Shown: positions 50,514 through 61,118 of the stretch, in pieces
Layout of the letters: each line of letters begins with the position of its first letter
How positions within the stretch are numbered: the stretch's first letter is position 1
NCBI GenBank assembly: GCA_005502805.1
Contig: SCMY01000010.1
Span: 175,471 to 239,470, forward strand
DNA from: Rhizobiales bacterium 2SD
Lineage (GTDB): Bacteria > Pseudomonadota > Alphaproteobacteria > Rhizobiales > Beijerinckiaceae
Length of the DNA stretch: 64,000 bases
Direction of reading: 5' to 3'
Position numbers and translations under genes: made by a program
Notes under the pieces: generated by a model
What the model saw: only the letters and a program-made list of their open reading frames with translations
Databases searched by the model: none
Told to the model about the DNA's origin: nothing

Positions 50514-51994
50514 TCATGCAGAAACCAGCTCCATCCCCGCGCCGAGGCTCGCGGCATCGCCTCGCCCTGTCGCTGGCGCTGATGCCTCTCGCCGCGTCGC
50601 TCGCGGCTCCGGCCACGGCGCAGACCAAGGGCGCCGCCCCCGTCCTGAACGTCGGCGCCAGCGAGCATGCGATCTCGCGCCGGCTCGACCTGTCGATCGG
50701 CCGTTCGCTGATCGTCGAATTGCCGCGCGACGCCAAGGAAGTGTTCGTCGCCAATCCCAAGGTGGCGAACGCGGTGGTTCGCTCGGCCCGGAAGCTCTTC
50801 GTCATCGGCATGGCCGACGGCTCGACCTCGATGTTCGTGATGGATGCCGAAGGCAGGCAGATCACTGCGCTGGAGATCGAGGTCGGCCGCGATCTCAACG
50901 TGCTGCGCCAGACATTGCGGACCGCGATGCCGAGCGCGGACATTCAGGTCAAACCGGCGGGGAACTCGATTCTGCTGGTCGGCTCCGTCGCGAGCGCGTC
51001 CGAAGCGACCCAGGCCATGGATATCGCCACCGCCTTTGTCGGTGTCTCCGGCGAAGGGGCCGGCGCGACCAAGGGCGCGGTGATCAATTCGCTGACGATC
51101 CGCGGCCGCGACCAGGTCATGGTCAAGGTCACGGTCTCCGAGATCGCCCGCAAGGCGATCAAGCAGCTCGGCATCAACTCGACCGGCGAATGGAAGCTCG
51201 GCAAGCTCAGCATCACGCCGACGATCGACAATCCGTTTTCGGTGCAGCCGCAGACACTGGCGGCCACCTCGATCGCCGCGGGTATCGGCAATTCCACCAA
51301 TGTCACCTTGCGCGCGCTCGAACGGGCGGGCATGTCGCGCGTGCTCGCCGAGCCGACGGTTACGGCCATCTCGGGTGAAAGCGCCAAGTTCACGGCCGGC
51401 GGCGAAATTCCTGTGCCGAGCGGCTATAGCTGCGATATTTCCGGGCGCTGCAATCTCGGGATCATCTACAAGACGATCGGCGTTTCGCTGAATTTCACGC
51501 CGATCGTGCTATCCGACGGCAGGATCTCGATGCGGATCGCCACGGAAGTCACCGAGCTCGACGCCGAGAACCAGCTGCGCCTCGCCGACACCACTCAGAC
51601 TGGTGCGGTCAACGCGCCGGGGTTCAGGACCCGCAAATCCGACACCACCGTCGAATTGCCGTCTGGCGGGACGCTGGCCACCGCCGGCCTGATTCAACGC
51701 GTCTCGCGTCAGGCGATCAACGGCATGCCTGCTCTGATGAACATTCCGATCATCGGCACGCTGTTCCGCTCGCGTGACTATCAGCGCGAGGAGACCGAGC
51801 TGATGATCGCGGTGACGCCCTACATCGTGAAGCCGGTTGGGCCCAACGAGTTGCAGCGGCCGGATGACGGCTTCGTCGAGGCTCACGACGCCCAGACCAT
51901 TCTGATGGGCCGCCTGAACAAGATTTACGGGTCGACGAGCGGCGGCCCGATTCCGCAGGCCTACAAGGGCCGTGTCGGATTCATCGCCGATTGA
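50510..51994 (+). CDS. cpaC: Outer-membrane secretin CpaC/RcpA
   Basis: A 494-residue secretin forming the outer-membrane pore for the pilus. It has a signal peptide (LALSLALMPLAASLAAPATAQ), a pilus N-terminal domain (SIGRSLIVELPRDAKEVFVAN), a BON-like segment and the secretin domain with RVLAEPTVTAISGESAKF and VELPSGGTLATAGLIQ. It overlaps cpaB at its start; the next gene, cpaD, begins about 20 bp after the stop. Confidence 0.94.
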   Translation: MIMQKPAPSPRRGSRHRLALSLALMPLAASLAAPATAQTKGAAPVLNVGASEHAISRRLDLSIGRSLIVELPRDAKEVFVANPKVANAVVRSARKLFVIGMADGSTSMFVMDAEGRQITALEIEVGRDLNVLRQTLRTAMPSADIQVKPAGNSILLVGSVASASEATQAMDIATAFVGVSGEGAGATKGAVINSLTIRGRDQVMVKVTVSEIARKAIKQLGINSTGEWKLGKLSITPTIDNPFSVQPQTLAATSIAAGIGNSTNVTLRALERAGMSRVLAEPTVTAISGESAKFTAGGEIPVPSGYSCDISGRCNLGIIYKTIGVSLNFTPIVLSDGRISMRIATEVTELDAENQLRLADTTQTGAVNAPGFRTRKSDTTVELPSGGTLATAGLIQRVSRQAINGMPALMNIPIIGTLFRSRDYQREETELMIAVTPYIVKPVGPNELQRPDDGFVEAHDAQTILMGRLNKIYGSTSGGPIPQAYKGRVGFIAD

Positions 51995-52013
51995 GGATGG
52001 GGCTGCGACGAGG

Positions 52014-52763
52014 ATGGCGATCATGATCGTGACCAGGAAGCCGGATACGCAGCGCCCAGGGCGGGCGGTGTTGCCGGCGGCGCTCGGCGTCGCGCTTCTG
52101 CTCGGAGCCTGCGCCAAAGGCGACATGTCGACCTCCGGCATTCCCGTCGACACCCGGGAGCGCCATCCGATCGTGCTGCGCGACGCGCCGAGATCGCTCG
52201 ACGTATTCGTCGGTCGCGCGGGTGGCGGCCTGGACCCGCGTCAGGCCGACGATGTCGCCAGGTTCGGTGCGGACTATCGCCGCAGCGGCAAGGGTGGCCT
52301 CGTCGCCGAAGTGCCGACCGGGGCCGGGCGCGACCTTGCGACCCACGACACGCTCGACGGCATTCGCCGCTCGCTGTCCCGGGCCGGTGTTCAGCCCGGC
52401 CAGCTTTCGGTCAGGACCTATCGTATCGCCGATCCCGAACTCGCCTCGCCGATCCGCCTGACCTACGCTTCGTTGCAGGCTGGGCTGCCGCATTCCTGCG
52501 GGCAATGGCCGACCGATCTCGGTGCCTCCAGCTACAAGACGGATGCGGCCAACGAGCCCTACTGGAACTTGGGCTGCGCCACCCAGGCGAATTTCGCGGC
52601 GCAGGTCGCCGATCCGCTGGATCTGGTGCGCGCCCGCGGCGAAGGCCGCCTCGATACGCAAAAGCGCATGGAGGCGATCAAGAAACTGCGCGAAGGCAAG
52701 GATCCTTCGACCCAGTATCGCCAGGAACAGACCAAGGTAAGCGACGCCGTCGGAGGCAAATGA
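52014..52763 (+). CDS. cpaD: CpaD family pilus assembly lipoprotein
   Basis: A 249-residue lipoprotein: the lipobox LLLGAC follows an N-terminal hydrophobic segment. The CpaD core contains CGQWPTDLGA and YWNLGCATQANFAAQVADPLDL near residues 160-205, both family hallmarks. It is thought to act with the CpaC secretin at the outer membrane. The start may be ATG 52014 or ATG 52023. The stop overlaps cpaE. Confidence 0.9.
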   Translation: MAIMIVTRKPDTQRPGRAVLPAALGVALLLGACAKGDMSTSGIPVDTRERHPIVLRDAPRSLDVFVGRAGGGLDPRQADDVARFGADYRRSGKGGLVAEVPTGAGRDLATHDTLDGIRRSLSRAGVQPGQLSVRTYRIADPELASPIRLTYASLQAGLPHSCGQWPTDLGASSYKTDAANEPYWNLGCATQANFAAQVADPLDLVRARGEGRLDTQKRMEAIKKLREGKDPSTQYRQEQTKVSDAVGGK

Positions 52764-54019
52764 TGGCGAATACGCCGGGATTCGAGCCGGACATGGCTAG
52801 CGAGGAGATCATCGCTCCGCTGCCGCGCGTCACATTGCAGGCCTTCTGCGAGACGCGGGAGGTGGCGGATTCCATGCAGGCGGTCACCGCCGACCGGCGC
52901 ATGGACAAGGTCCAGGCGCGCGTCCAGATGGGTGGCCCGGCGGCAGCGGTCGAAGCCTTCCGCGGCGCTCCGACGCCGAACGTGATCGTCCTCGAGACGG
53001 TCAGTGAACCCGCGGTTCTGATCGCCAGCCTGGAAGCGCTCGCCGAGAGCTGCGATCCGGGCACGAAGGTCGTGGTCATCGGCCATGTCAACGACATCCA
53101 GCTCTATCGCGAGCTGATCCGGCGGGGGGTCAGCGACTATCTCGTCGCGCCGTTCGGCACGCTCGATCTGCTGCGCACCTTGTCCGAATTGTATGCTGCG
53201 GCGGAGGGCGGCACGCTCGGTCGCACCATCGCGATCGTCGGAGCGAAGGGCGGGGTCGGGGCTTCCACCGTCGCGCACAATGTCGCCTGGGCGATTGCCC
53301 GCAATCTCGGCGCCTCGACGGTGATCGCCGATCTGGACATCGCGTTCGGTACGGCAGGGCTGGATTTCAATCAGGATCCGCCTCAGGGCATCGCCGATGC
53401 CGTGTTCGCTCCGGAGCGGCTCGACGCCAATATGCTCGACCGCCTGTTGTCGCGCTGCAGCGACAATCTCTCCCTGCTCGCGGCTCCGGCCATGCTCGAC
53501 CGCACCGTTGATCTTGGCGATGACGCGTTCGATCTCCTGTTCGATCTGCTCCGGGCCAGCGTCCCCTGCATCACGCTCGACGTGCCGCATGTGTGGACGG
53601 GCTGGGCCAAGCGTGCACTGATCGGAGCCGACGAGGTCGCAGTCGTCGCCGCCCCCGAGCTCGCCTCACTCCGCAACGCCAAGAATCTGGTCGATCTGCT
53701 GCGTGCGGCGCGGCCGAACGATTCCATGCCGCGCCTCATCTTGAACCAGGTCGGCCTGCCCAAGCGGCCCGAGATCGAGGCGGCGGAATTCGCCAAGGCG
53801 CTGGGGATCGACGTGTTGAGCTCGATCCCGTTCGATGCCCAGCTCTTCGGCACCGCCGCCAACAACGGGCAGATGATCGCCGAGGTCCAGTCCGGTGGCA
53901 AGGTGGCGGAGGCCTTCGTCCAGATCGCGACCGTCCTGACCGGGCGGGGCGAGCAGAAGCGCAACAAGCGTAGCCTGCTCGAGCCGCTCGTCGCCAGGCT
54001 GAGGCGTCGGAAGGCCTGA
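52760..54019 (+). CDS. cpaE: Pilus localisation ATPase CpaE/TadZ
   Basis: A 419-residue protein with an N-terminal receiver-like domain lacking an obvious phosphorylation site, then a ParA/MinD-type ATPase. The deviant Walker A KGGVGAST is at 163-170 and the switch ADLDIAFGTAGLD follows. TadZ/CpaE marks the pole where the pilus machine is built. It overlaps cpaD and is 2 bp from cpaF. Confidence 0.93.
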   Translation: MMANTPGFEPDMASEEIIAPLPRVTLQAFCETREVADSMQAVTADRRMDKVQARVQMGGPAAAVEAFRGAPTPNVIVLETVSEPAVLIASLEALAESCDPGTKVVVIGHVNDIQLYRELIRRGVSDYLVAPFGTLDLLRTLSELYAAAEGGTLGRTIAIVGAKGGVGASTVAHNVAWAIARNLGASTVIADLDIAFGTAGLDFNQDPPQGIADAVFAPERLDANMLDRLLSRCSDNLSLLAAPAMLDRTVDLGDDAFDLLFDLLRASVPCITLDVPHVWTGWAKRALIGADEVAVVAAPELASLRNAKNLVDLLRAARPNDSMPRLILNQVGLPKRPEIEAAEFAKALGIDVLSSIPFDAQLFGTAANNGQMIAEVQSGGKVAEAFVQIATVLTGRGEQKRNKRSLLEPLVARLRRRKA

Positions 54020-54021
54020 TC

Positions 54022-55464
54022 ATGTTCGGCAAGCGACAGGCCACCAGTCCCATCCCGGCCAATCTGCCGAGCGCAGTGGCGGCCTCGCCGGCGCGCCCGG
54101 CCGAGCTGCGTCCCGCTGCGGCCGAAGCGCGCAAGCCGCCGCCCCCGCCGGTCCCGGCGGAGGCGCCGAAGTCCGACGAATACTACCAGATGAAGAGCAT
54201 GATCTTCGGTGCTCTCATCGAAGCGATCGATCTCTCGCAGCTGGCCAAGCTCGACGGCGAATCCGCCCGCGAGGAGATTCGTGACATCATCAACGAGATC
54301 ATCTCGCTGAAGAACGTCGTGCTCTCGATCGCCGAGCAGGAGGAGTTGCTCGACGATATCTGCAACGACGTGCTCGGCTACGGGCCGCTGGAGCCGTTGC
54401 TGGCGCGCGACGACATCGCCGACATCATGGTCAACGGGTCCGGCCGGACCTATATCGAGACCGGCGGCAAGATCCAGCTGACCAATATCCGCTTCCGTGA
54501 CAACGCGCAGCTGATGAACATCTGCCAGCGCATCGTCAGCCAGGTCGGGCGCCGCGTCGACGAGGCCTCGCCGATCTGCGACGCGCGCCTCGCCGATGGC
54601 TCGCGTGTCAACGTCATCGCTCCGCCGCTCGCCATCGACGGGCCGGCGCTCACCATCCGCAAGTTCAAGAAGGACAAGCTGACGCTCGACCAGCTCGTAC
54701 GCTTCGGCGCGATCTCGCCGCCCGGCGCCGAGATCCTGAAGATCATCGGCCGCGTCCGCTGCAATGTCGTGATCTCCGGTGGTACCGGCTCCGGCAAGAC
54801 GACGCTGCTCAACTGTCTGACCAACTATATCGAGCACGACGAGCGCGTGATCACCTGCGAGGACGCGGCCGAACTGCAACTGCAGCAGCCGCACGTGGTT
54901 CGACTCGAAACCCGGCCGCCCAATCTCGAAGGATCAGGGGCGGTGACGATGCGCGATCTCGTCAAGAACTGTCTGCGCATGCGGCCCGAGCGGATCATCG
55001 TCGGCGAGGTGCGCGGCCCGGAAGCGTTCGATTTGCTTCAGGCGATGAACACGGGTCATGACGGCTCCATGGGCACGCTGCACGCGAACACCCCGCGCGA
55101 ATGCCTGAGCCGTATCGAATCGATGATCACCATGGGCGGCTTCAGCCTGCCTTCGAAGACGCTGCGCGAAATGGTCTGCTCTTCGGTCGACGTGATCATC
55201 CAGGCGCAGCGCATGCGCGACGGCTCGCGCCGCATCACGCACATCACCGAGGTGATGGGCATGGAGGGCGACGTCATCATCACCCAAGACCTGATGCTCT
55301 ACGACGTGCTCGGCGAGGATCCGAATGGCAGGCTGATCGGCCGGCATCGTTCGACGGGTATCGGCCGGCCGCGTCTCTGGGAACGCGCGCGTTATTTCGG
55401 CGACGAGCAGCGGCTCGCCGCGGCCCTCGACCAGCTTGAGGTCGAGGGCCGGGCAGACGCCTAG
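54022..55464 (+). CDS. cpaF: Pilus assembly/retraction ATPase CpaF/TadA
   Basis: A 480-residue secretion ATPase of the VirB11/PilT class. Walker A GGTGSGKT is at residues 253-260, followed by the Asp box (CEDAAELQLQQPHVVRLE), Walker B RPERIIVGEVRGPE and the His box GHDGSMGTLHANTP. A Pro/Ala-rich N-terminal tail precedes it. It powers assembly of the Tad pilus. Confidence 0.95.
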   Translation: MFGKRQATSPIPANLPSAVAASPARPAELRPAAAEARKPPPPPVPAEAPKSDEYYQMKSMIFGALIEAIDLSQLAKLDGESAREEIRDIINEIISLKNVVLSIAEQEELLDDICNDVLGYGPLEPLLARDDIADIMVNGSGRTYIETGGKIQLTNIRFRDNAQLMNICQRIVSQVGRRVDEASPICDARLADGSRVNVIAPPLAIDGPALTIRKFKKDKLTLDQLVRFGAISPPGAEILKIIGRVRCNVVISGGTGSGKTTLLNCLTNYIEHDERVITCEDAAELQLQQPHVVRLETRPPNLEGSGAVTMRDLVKNCLRMRPERIIVGEVRGPEAFDLLQAMNTGHDGSMGTLHANTPRECLSRIESMITMGGFSLPSKTLREMVCSSVDVIIQAQRMRDGSRRITHITEVMGMEGDVIITQDLMLYDVLGEDPNGRLIGRHRSTGIGRPRLWERARYFGDEQRLAAALDQLEVEGRADA

Positions 55465-55484
55465 GCGCGGGGAGAAGGCACGCC

Positions 55485-56465
55485 ATGGATTATGGCCAGA
55501 TCGCCGGTGCAATTCTCGCGGCCATCTCGGCAGGTGGCATCGCCTATGCCCTGTTCTATCCGCGGCTCAGCGGCCAGGCTCGCGTCGAGAAGCGGCTGCG
55601 CGACTTTGCCGCTCCGGCCGCGACGCGTGCCGTGGCCGATCGCGAGGCTCAGAACCAGGCGCGGCGCGGACAGGTCGCACAGAGCCTGAAGGACATCGAG
55701 AATCGCGAGAAGGCCCGTCACAAGCTCACGATCGAGGCCCGCATCGAGCAGGCCGGACTGTCTTGGTCGCGCAAGCAGTTCTGGCTGCTCAGCGTGACGC
55801 TGGGGGTGGTCCTGGCCGCTTTGTTGTTCGTTACGTCGGGCAATCACGGCGTGGTGCTGGTCGCGTTCCTCATCGGGCTCCTCGGCTTGCCGCGCTGGTA
55901 TCTGTCCATGCTCGCCAAGAAGCGGATGCTGCGCTTCATCAACGAGTTACCCAATGCTCTCGACGTCATCGTGCGCGGCATCAAATCGGGTCTGCCGCTG
56001 AACGATTGCGTGCGTGTCATCGCCAACGAGGCCCAGGAACCGGTCAAGACCGAATTCCGGCTGATCGTCGAGGCGCAGACGCTCGGCATGTCGTTGTCGG
56101 ACGCCGCCGTCAAACTGTTCGAGCGCATGCCCTGCGCGGAAGCCAACTTCTTCGGCATCGTCCTGGCCATCCAGCAGAAGACCGGCGGCAACCTGGCCGA
56201 AACGCTCGCCAACCTGTCGCGCGTGATCCGCGAGCGGCGCAAGATGCGCGACAAGATCAAAGCCGTGTCGGCGGAAGCGAAGGCCTCCGCTTCGATCATT
56301 GCCTCTCTGCCTCCCGTTGTCGCCGGCCTCGTCTGCCTGACGAGCCCGGGCTACATGGACGCGCTCTGGACGACCGATGCAGGCCGGGCGACGCTTGTCG
56401 GCTGCGCCGTCTGGATGGGGACAGGCGTGCTGGTGATGCGCAAGATGATCAACTTCGATATCTGA
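55485..56465 (+). CDS. tadB: Tad platform protein TadB
   Basis: A 326-residue GspF-like inner-membrane platform protein. One N-terminal helix, two mid helices (residues about 105-140) and two C-terminal helices surround the T2SSF domain (FINELPNALDVIVRGIKSGLPLNDCVRVI). It would contact CpaF. It begins 20 bp after cpaF and 11 bp before tadC. Confidence 0.92.
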   Translation: MDYGQIAGAILAAISAGGIAYALFYPRLSGQARVEKRLRDFAAPAATRAVADREAQNQARRGQVAQSLKDIENREKARHKLTIEARIEQAGLSWSRKQFWLLSVTLGVVLAALLFVTSGNHGVVLVAFLIGLLGLPRWYLSMLAKKRMLRFINELPNALDVIVRGIKSGLPLNDCVRVIANEAQEPVKTEFRLIVEAQTLGMSLSDAAVKLFERMPCAEANFFGIVLAIQQKTGGNLAETLANLSRVIRERRKMRDKIKAVSAEAKASASIIASLPPVVAGLVCLTSPGYMDALWTTDAGRATLVGCAVWMGTGVLVMRKMINFDI

Positions 56466-56476
56466 GGGCTTCCGGC

Positions 56477-57454
56477 ATGCTCGCGCTCCTGTTGGAAAAT
56501 CTCAGCGACATGAGATTTCTGCTTGCCCTGGTCGGCGGTCTTGCTGCGGCCGTTACGGTTATGACCGTGGCCGCCCCCCTGCTCGAAGGGAACGTGCTGG
56601 GCAAGCGCATGAAGACCGTCGCAACCGAACGCGACAAGCTCCGCGCGCGGGAGCGCGATCGGTTGGCACGGCAGGTGGACAAGGTTTCGCTCCGTCAGGA
56701 ACCGAAAGCATTCATGCGTGGCATCGTCGAGCGGCTCAAGCTGGGCGACTGGCTCGGTACCGAGACCGCAAAAAAACAGCTCACCATGGCTGGCTTCCGA
56801 GGGCAGCAGGCTGAGGTGGGCTTCCTGTTCTTCAGGTTGGTCTCACCGATCGGCCTCTTCCTCTTTGCCTTGTTCTACCTCCTGGCGATCAACAATTTCG
56901 GCCAGCCTTTCATGATCCAGGTGGCGATCGTGATCGGCGCGGCCTATCTCGGCATCAAGGCGCCGGAAATCTACCTGTCCAACGTGATCACCAAACGTCA
57001 GCTCTCGATGCGGCGTGCCTTTCCGGATGCGCTCGATCTCATGCTCATCTGCGTGGAATCGGGCATGTCGATCGAACTTGCCTTCCGGAAGGTCTCGACG
57101 GAGATCGGCAGCCAGTCGGTACCTCTGGCGGAGGAGCTGGCCCTGTGCACGGCAGAGCTCTCCTATCTTTCCGAGCGCCGGCAGGCCTATGAGAATCTCG
57201 CCACGCGAACCGGTCTGGAATCGGTGAAGTCGGTCTGTACGGCGTTGATCCAGGCCGAGCGCTACGGCACGCCGCTGGGGACGGCGCTACGCACGCTCGC
57301 GCAGGAAAGTCGCGACCAGCGCATGACCGAGGCCGAGAAAAAGGCTGCTGCATTGCCCCCGAAACTGACCGTGCCGATGATCCTGTTCTTCCTGCCGGTG
57401 CTCTTCGTGGTGATCATGACCCCCGCGGTCTTCAAGGCCCTGAAGGCGTTCTGA
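56477..57454 (+). CDS. tadC: Tad platform protein TadC
   Basis: A 325-residue second GspF-like platform protein. The T2SSF domain reads FPDALDLMLICVESGMSIELAFRKV and ends in the usual PPKLTVPMILFFLPVLFVVIMTP helix. With TadB it forms the membrane base of the pilus. It ends the contiguous Tad run; the next gene is on the opposite strand. Confidence 0.93.
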   Translation: MLALLLENLSDMRFLLALVGGLAAAVTVMTVAAPLLEGNVLGKRMKTVATERDKLRARERDRLARQVDKVSLRQEPKAFMRGIVERLKLGDWLGTETAKKQLTMAGFRGQQAEVGFLFFRLVSPIGLFLFALFYLLAINNFGQPFMIQVAIVIGAAYLGIKAPEIYLSNVITKRQLSMRRAFPDALDLMLICVESGMSIELAFRKVSTEIGSQSVPLAEELALCTAELSYLSERRQAYENLATRTGLESVKSVCTALIQAERYGTPLGTALRTLAQESRDQRMTEAEKKAAALPPKLTVPMILFFLPVLFVVIMTPAVFKALKAF

Positions 57455-57616
57455 CGCAGCATTCCGCAGGGTCTCGGACCGGGCGGGGAGCGCTCAGGGT
57501 CGGGTTTCGTGCGGCTTGAAGAGGAAGGTGTACCGTCCGCGCCTTTCGAGGCCGCAAGGCTGAACCGTGCTTCGAGCTCGGTCGCGTGCTCGCCTCACCG
57601 GCATGCCCCTCTGTGC

Positions 57617-58855
<1,239 letters not shown>

Positions 58856-58884
58856 CAATGGTCTCCTTTCGGGAAGTTGCGCAG

Positions 58885-58915
58885 ACCGTAACCTTTGAGT
58901 TAAGTTTAAGGTCAA
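58885..58915 (-). promoter_or_regulatory. MerR-type promoter with 19-bp spacer
   Basis: On the minus strand TTGACC (-35, 58910-58915) and TACGGT (-10, 58885-58890) are separated by 19 bp, the overlong spacing typical of MerR-activated promoters. The spacer contains an ACCTT...AAGGT dyad (58891-58912), similar in style to SoxR sites. It drives the flavin oxidoreductase gene. Confidence 0.72.
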
Positions 58916-58939
58916 GCGGCTTTTCGAGGGCCACGACCA

Positions 58940-59425
58940 ATGAACATCGGCGCGCTGGCGAAGCGGACCGGGCTGACGAATTCGCGTATCCGCTTCTATG
59001 AGCGCGCCGGCCTGCTGCAGACCGTCGATCGACGCGCGAATGGCTATCGTACCTATCCGCCGGAGGCGGTGCTGGTGCTGGAGCTGATCACGACGGCGCA
59101 ACAGGCCGGCTTCAGTCTCGACGAGATCCGGAAACTGCTGCCACCCGGTCTCGACCGCTGGGATCACGCCACGCTGATCGAAGCGCTCCGCCGCAAGGTG
59201 GCGGACATCGAGGCGCTGGAAACGCGTCTCAAGCGGAGCAAGGCGCAGCTCGTCGCGCTGCTGGCTGACATCGAGGCGAAGCCCGACGATATCGATTGCG
59301 CCACCAATGCGCGGCGCGTGCTCTCGCATGTGCTGGGCGACAAGATCGGGAGCGAAGAGATGCTGATCGGCGACGGCGGCCTGCTCGCAAAGACGACTCG
59401 GCGTCGCACAGTACGCGCCGGCTAG
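58940..59425 (+). CDS. MerR family transcriptional regulator
   Basis: A 161-residue MerR protein: winged helix at residues 1-70 (MNIGALAKRTGLTNSRIRFYERAGLL), then a coiled dimerisation helix and a short effector tail with one Cys near residue 120 (DIDCATNARR). The single Cys makes metal sensing by the usual Cys pair unlikely. It is divergent from the flavin oxidoreductase and probably activates it via the 19-bp-spacer promoter. Confidence 0.9.
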   Translation: MNIGALAKRTGLTNSRIRFYERAGLLQTVDRRANGYRTYPPEAVLVLELITTAQQAGFSLDEIRKLLPPGLDRWDHATLIEALRRKVADIEALETRLKRSKAQLVALLADIEAKPDDIDCATNARRVLSHVLGDKIGSEEMLIGDGGLLAKTTRRRTVRAG

Positions 59426-59535
59426 CCCGGCTTCAGCCGGCGGAGTCGTGCACGATCAGCGATCCGCTGCTCGTCGGCTGCGCCCTTTTTTTGCGTCGAG
59501 GTCGATCAGGTGCGGTTGGCGAAAGGCCGCTCGGC

Positions 59536-60915
59536 TCAGCACTCCGGCAGGTTGACCGCCAGCCCGCCGAGACTGGTTTCCTTGAAGCGCTCGCTCATGG
59601 CTTCGCCGGTCTGCCGCATCGCTTCGATGCAGTTGTCCAGGGGCATGAAATGCGAGCCGTCGCCGTGCAGGGCGAGCGAGGCGGCGGCGACGGCCTTGAT
59701 CGCGCCGATGCCGTTGCGCTCGATGCAGGGCACTTGAACCAGCCCAGCCGCCGGATCACAGGTCATGCCGAGATGATGCTCGAGAGCGATCTCGGCGGCG
59801 TTCTCGATTTGGGCAGGCGAGCCGCCGAGCACGGCGCAAAAGCCGGCCGCGGCCATCGCCGCGGCCGAACCGACCTCACCCTGACAACCGGCCTCGGCTC
59901 CCGAAATCGAGGCGTTGTGCTTGATCAAGCCGCCGATCGCGGCGGCCGTCAGCAGGAAATCGGCGACCTTCTCGGGCTCGGCCCCGATGCAATGGTCGAG
60001 ATAATAGCGCAGCACCGCAGGCACGACGCCGGCGGCTCCGTTCGTCGGCGAGGTCACCACCCGGCCACCAGCGGCGTTCTCTTCGTTCACCGCCATGGCG
60101 TAGACGCTGAGCCAGTCCGTCGATGCGTGCGGCTGGGAGCGATTGGCCAGCCGTTCCGCCATGAGTTGCCGGTGGATGTGCGCCGCCCTGCGGCGCACCC
60201 GCAACCCGCCGGGCAACTCACCCTCCTGGCTCAGCCCTCGTTCGATGCAGCCGTTCATCACCGACCAGAGGCGGGCGAGGCCGCTTTCGACCTCGTCCGC
60301 CGATTGGAGGTGGATTTCGTTGGCGCGCTTCATCTGCGCGATCGACAGCCCGCTTTCGCGGGCCATGCGCAGCATCGCCGCAGCATTCGCAAAGGGATAG
60401 GGCCAGGGCGAGCTCTGGGTGGCCGCCGCCGGCGCCTCGCGTTCCTGCGCCGTCACCACGAAGCCGCCACCGATCGAATAATAGGTCTCGGACAGCAGGT
60501 CCGCCCCGGCGGAATCGCGCACCCGGAAGACGAGACCGTTGGCATGGCCGGGCAGAGGCGGGCCATAGTCGAAGACGATATCGCTCGCGGGATCGAACGA
60601 GAGCGCCGGCAAGCCGTGATGATGCAGCAGGTGGCTGCGGCCAAGCTCGTCGAGTTCGCGCTCGGCCGCGTCGAAATTGAAGGCGGCCGGAGTCCAGCCG
60701 AGCAGGCCGAGCGCTACGGCACGATCGGTGGCGTGGCCTTTGCCGGTGAAGGCGAGCGAGCCGTAGAGGGTGGCGCTGACTGCAGCGGCGTCGTCACGAA
60801 AGGGATGCTGGCGCAGAAGGTCCAGGAAATGGCCCGCGGCCGTCATAGGCCCCATCGTATGCGATGAGGATGGACCGATGCCGATCTTGAAGACGTCGAA
60901 TACGCTCAGGAACAT
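59536..60915 (-). CDS. sdaA: L-serine ammonia-lyase (iron-sulphur type)
   Basis: A 459-residue single-chain serine dehydratase making pyruvate and ammonia from L-serine. The N-terminal beta domain starts FDVFKIGIGPSSSHTMGPM and the alpha domain carries the Fe-S cysteines in GAEAGCQGEVG, GMTCDPAAG and VPCIERN. ATG 60915 is the homologous start. No regulator or transporter adjoins it. Confidence 0.94.
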   Translation of the reverse strand: MFLSVFDVFKIGIGPSSSHTMGPMTAAGHFLDLLRQHPFRDDAAAVSATLYGSLAFTGKGHATDRAVALGLLGWTPAAFNFDAAERELDELGRSHLLHHHGLPALSFDPASDIVFDYGPPLPGHANGLVFRVRDSAGADLLSETYYSIGGGFVVTAQEREAPAAATQSSPWPYPFANAAAMLRMARESGLSIAQMKRANEIHLQSADEVESGLARLWSVMNGCIERGLSQEGELPGGLRVRRRAAHIHRQLMAERLANRSQPHASTDWLSVYAMAVNEENAAGGRVVTSPTNGAAGVVPAVLRYYLDHCIGAEPEKVADFLLTAAAIGGLIKHNASISGAEAGCQGEVGSAAAMAAAGFCAVLGGSPAQIENAAEIALEHHLGMTCDPAAGLVQVPCIERNGIGAIKAVAAASLALHGDGSHFMPLDNCIEAMRQTGEAMSERFKETSLGGLAVNLPEC

Positions 60916-61118
60916 CCCGCCCCCCCGCCGAGTTCGGCCTCGTGCGTCCCGCATGACGGCCAGTCGGCCGCGACCGTAGTCGAATCTCGGACGGAAATCG
61001 CCAGTCAGTCACGCTAGGGATCGGCTAAACTGGCGCCAAGCCCAGCGGCGAGCCCGAATGGAGCTACGAGCGTCGCTTGCCGGCCGCATTCAGCCGATGG
61101 TCGAGGCCATGCCAGGCT

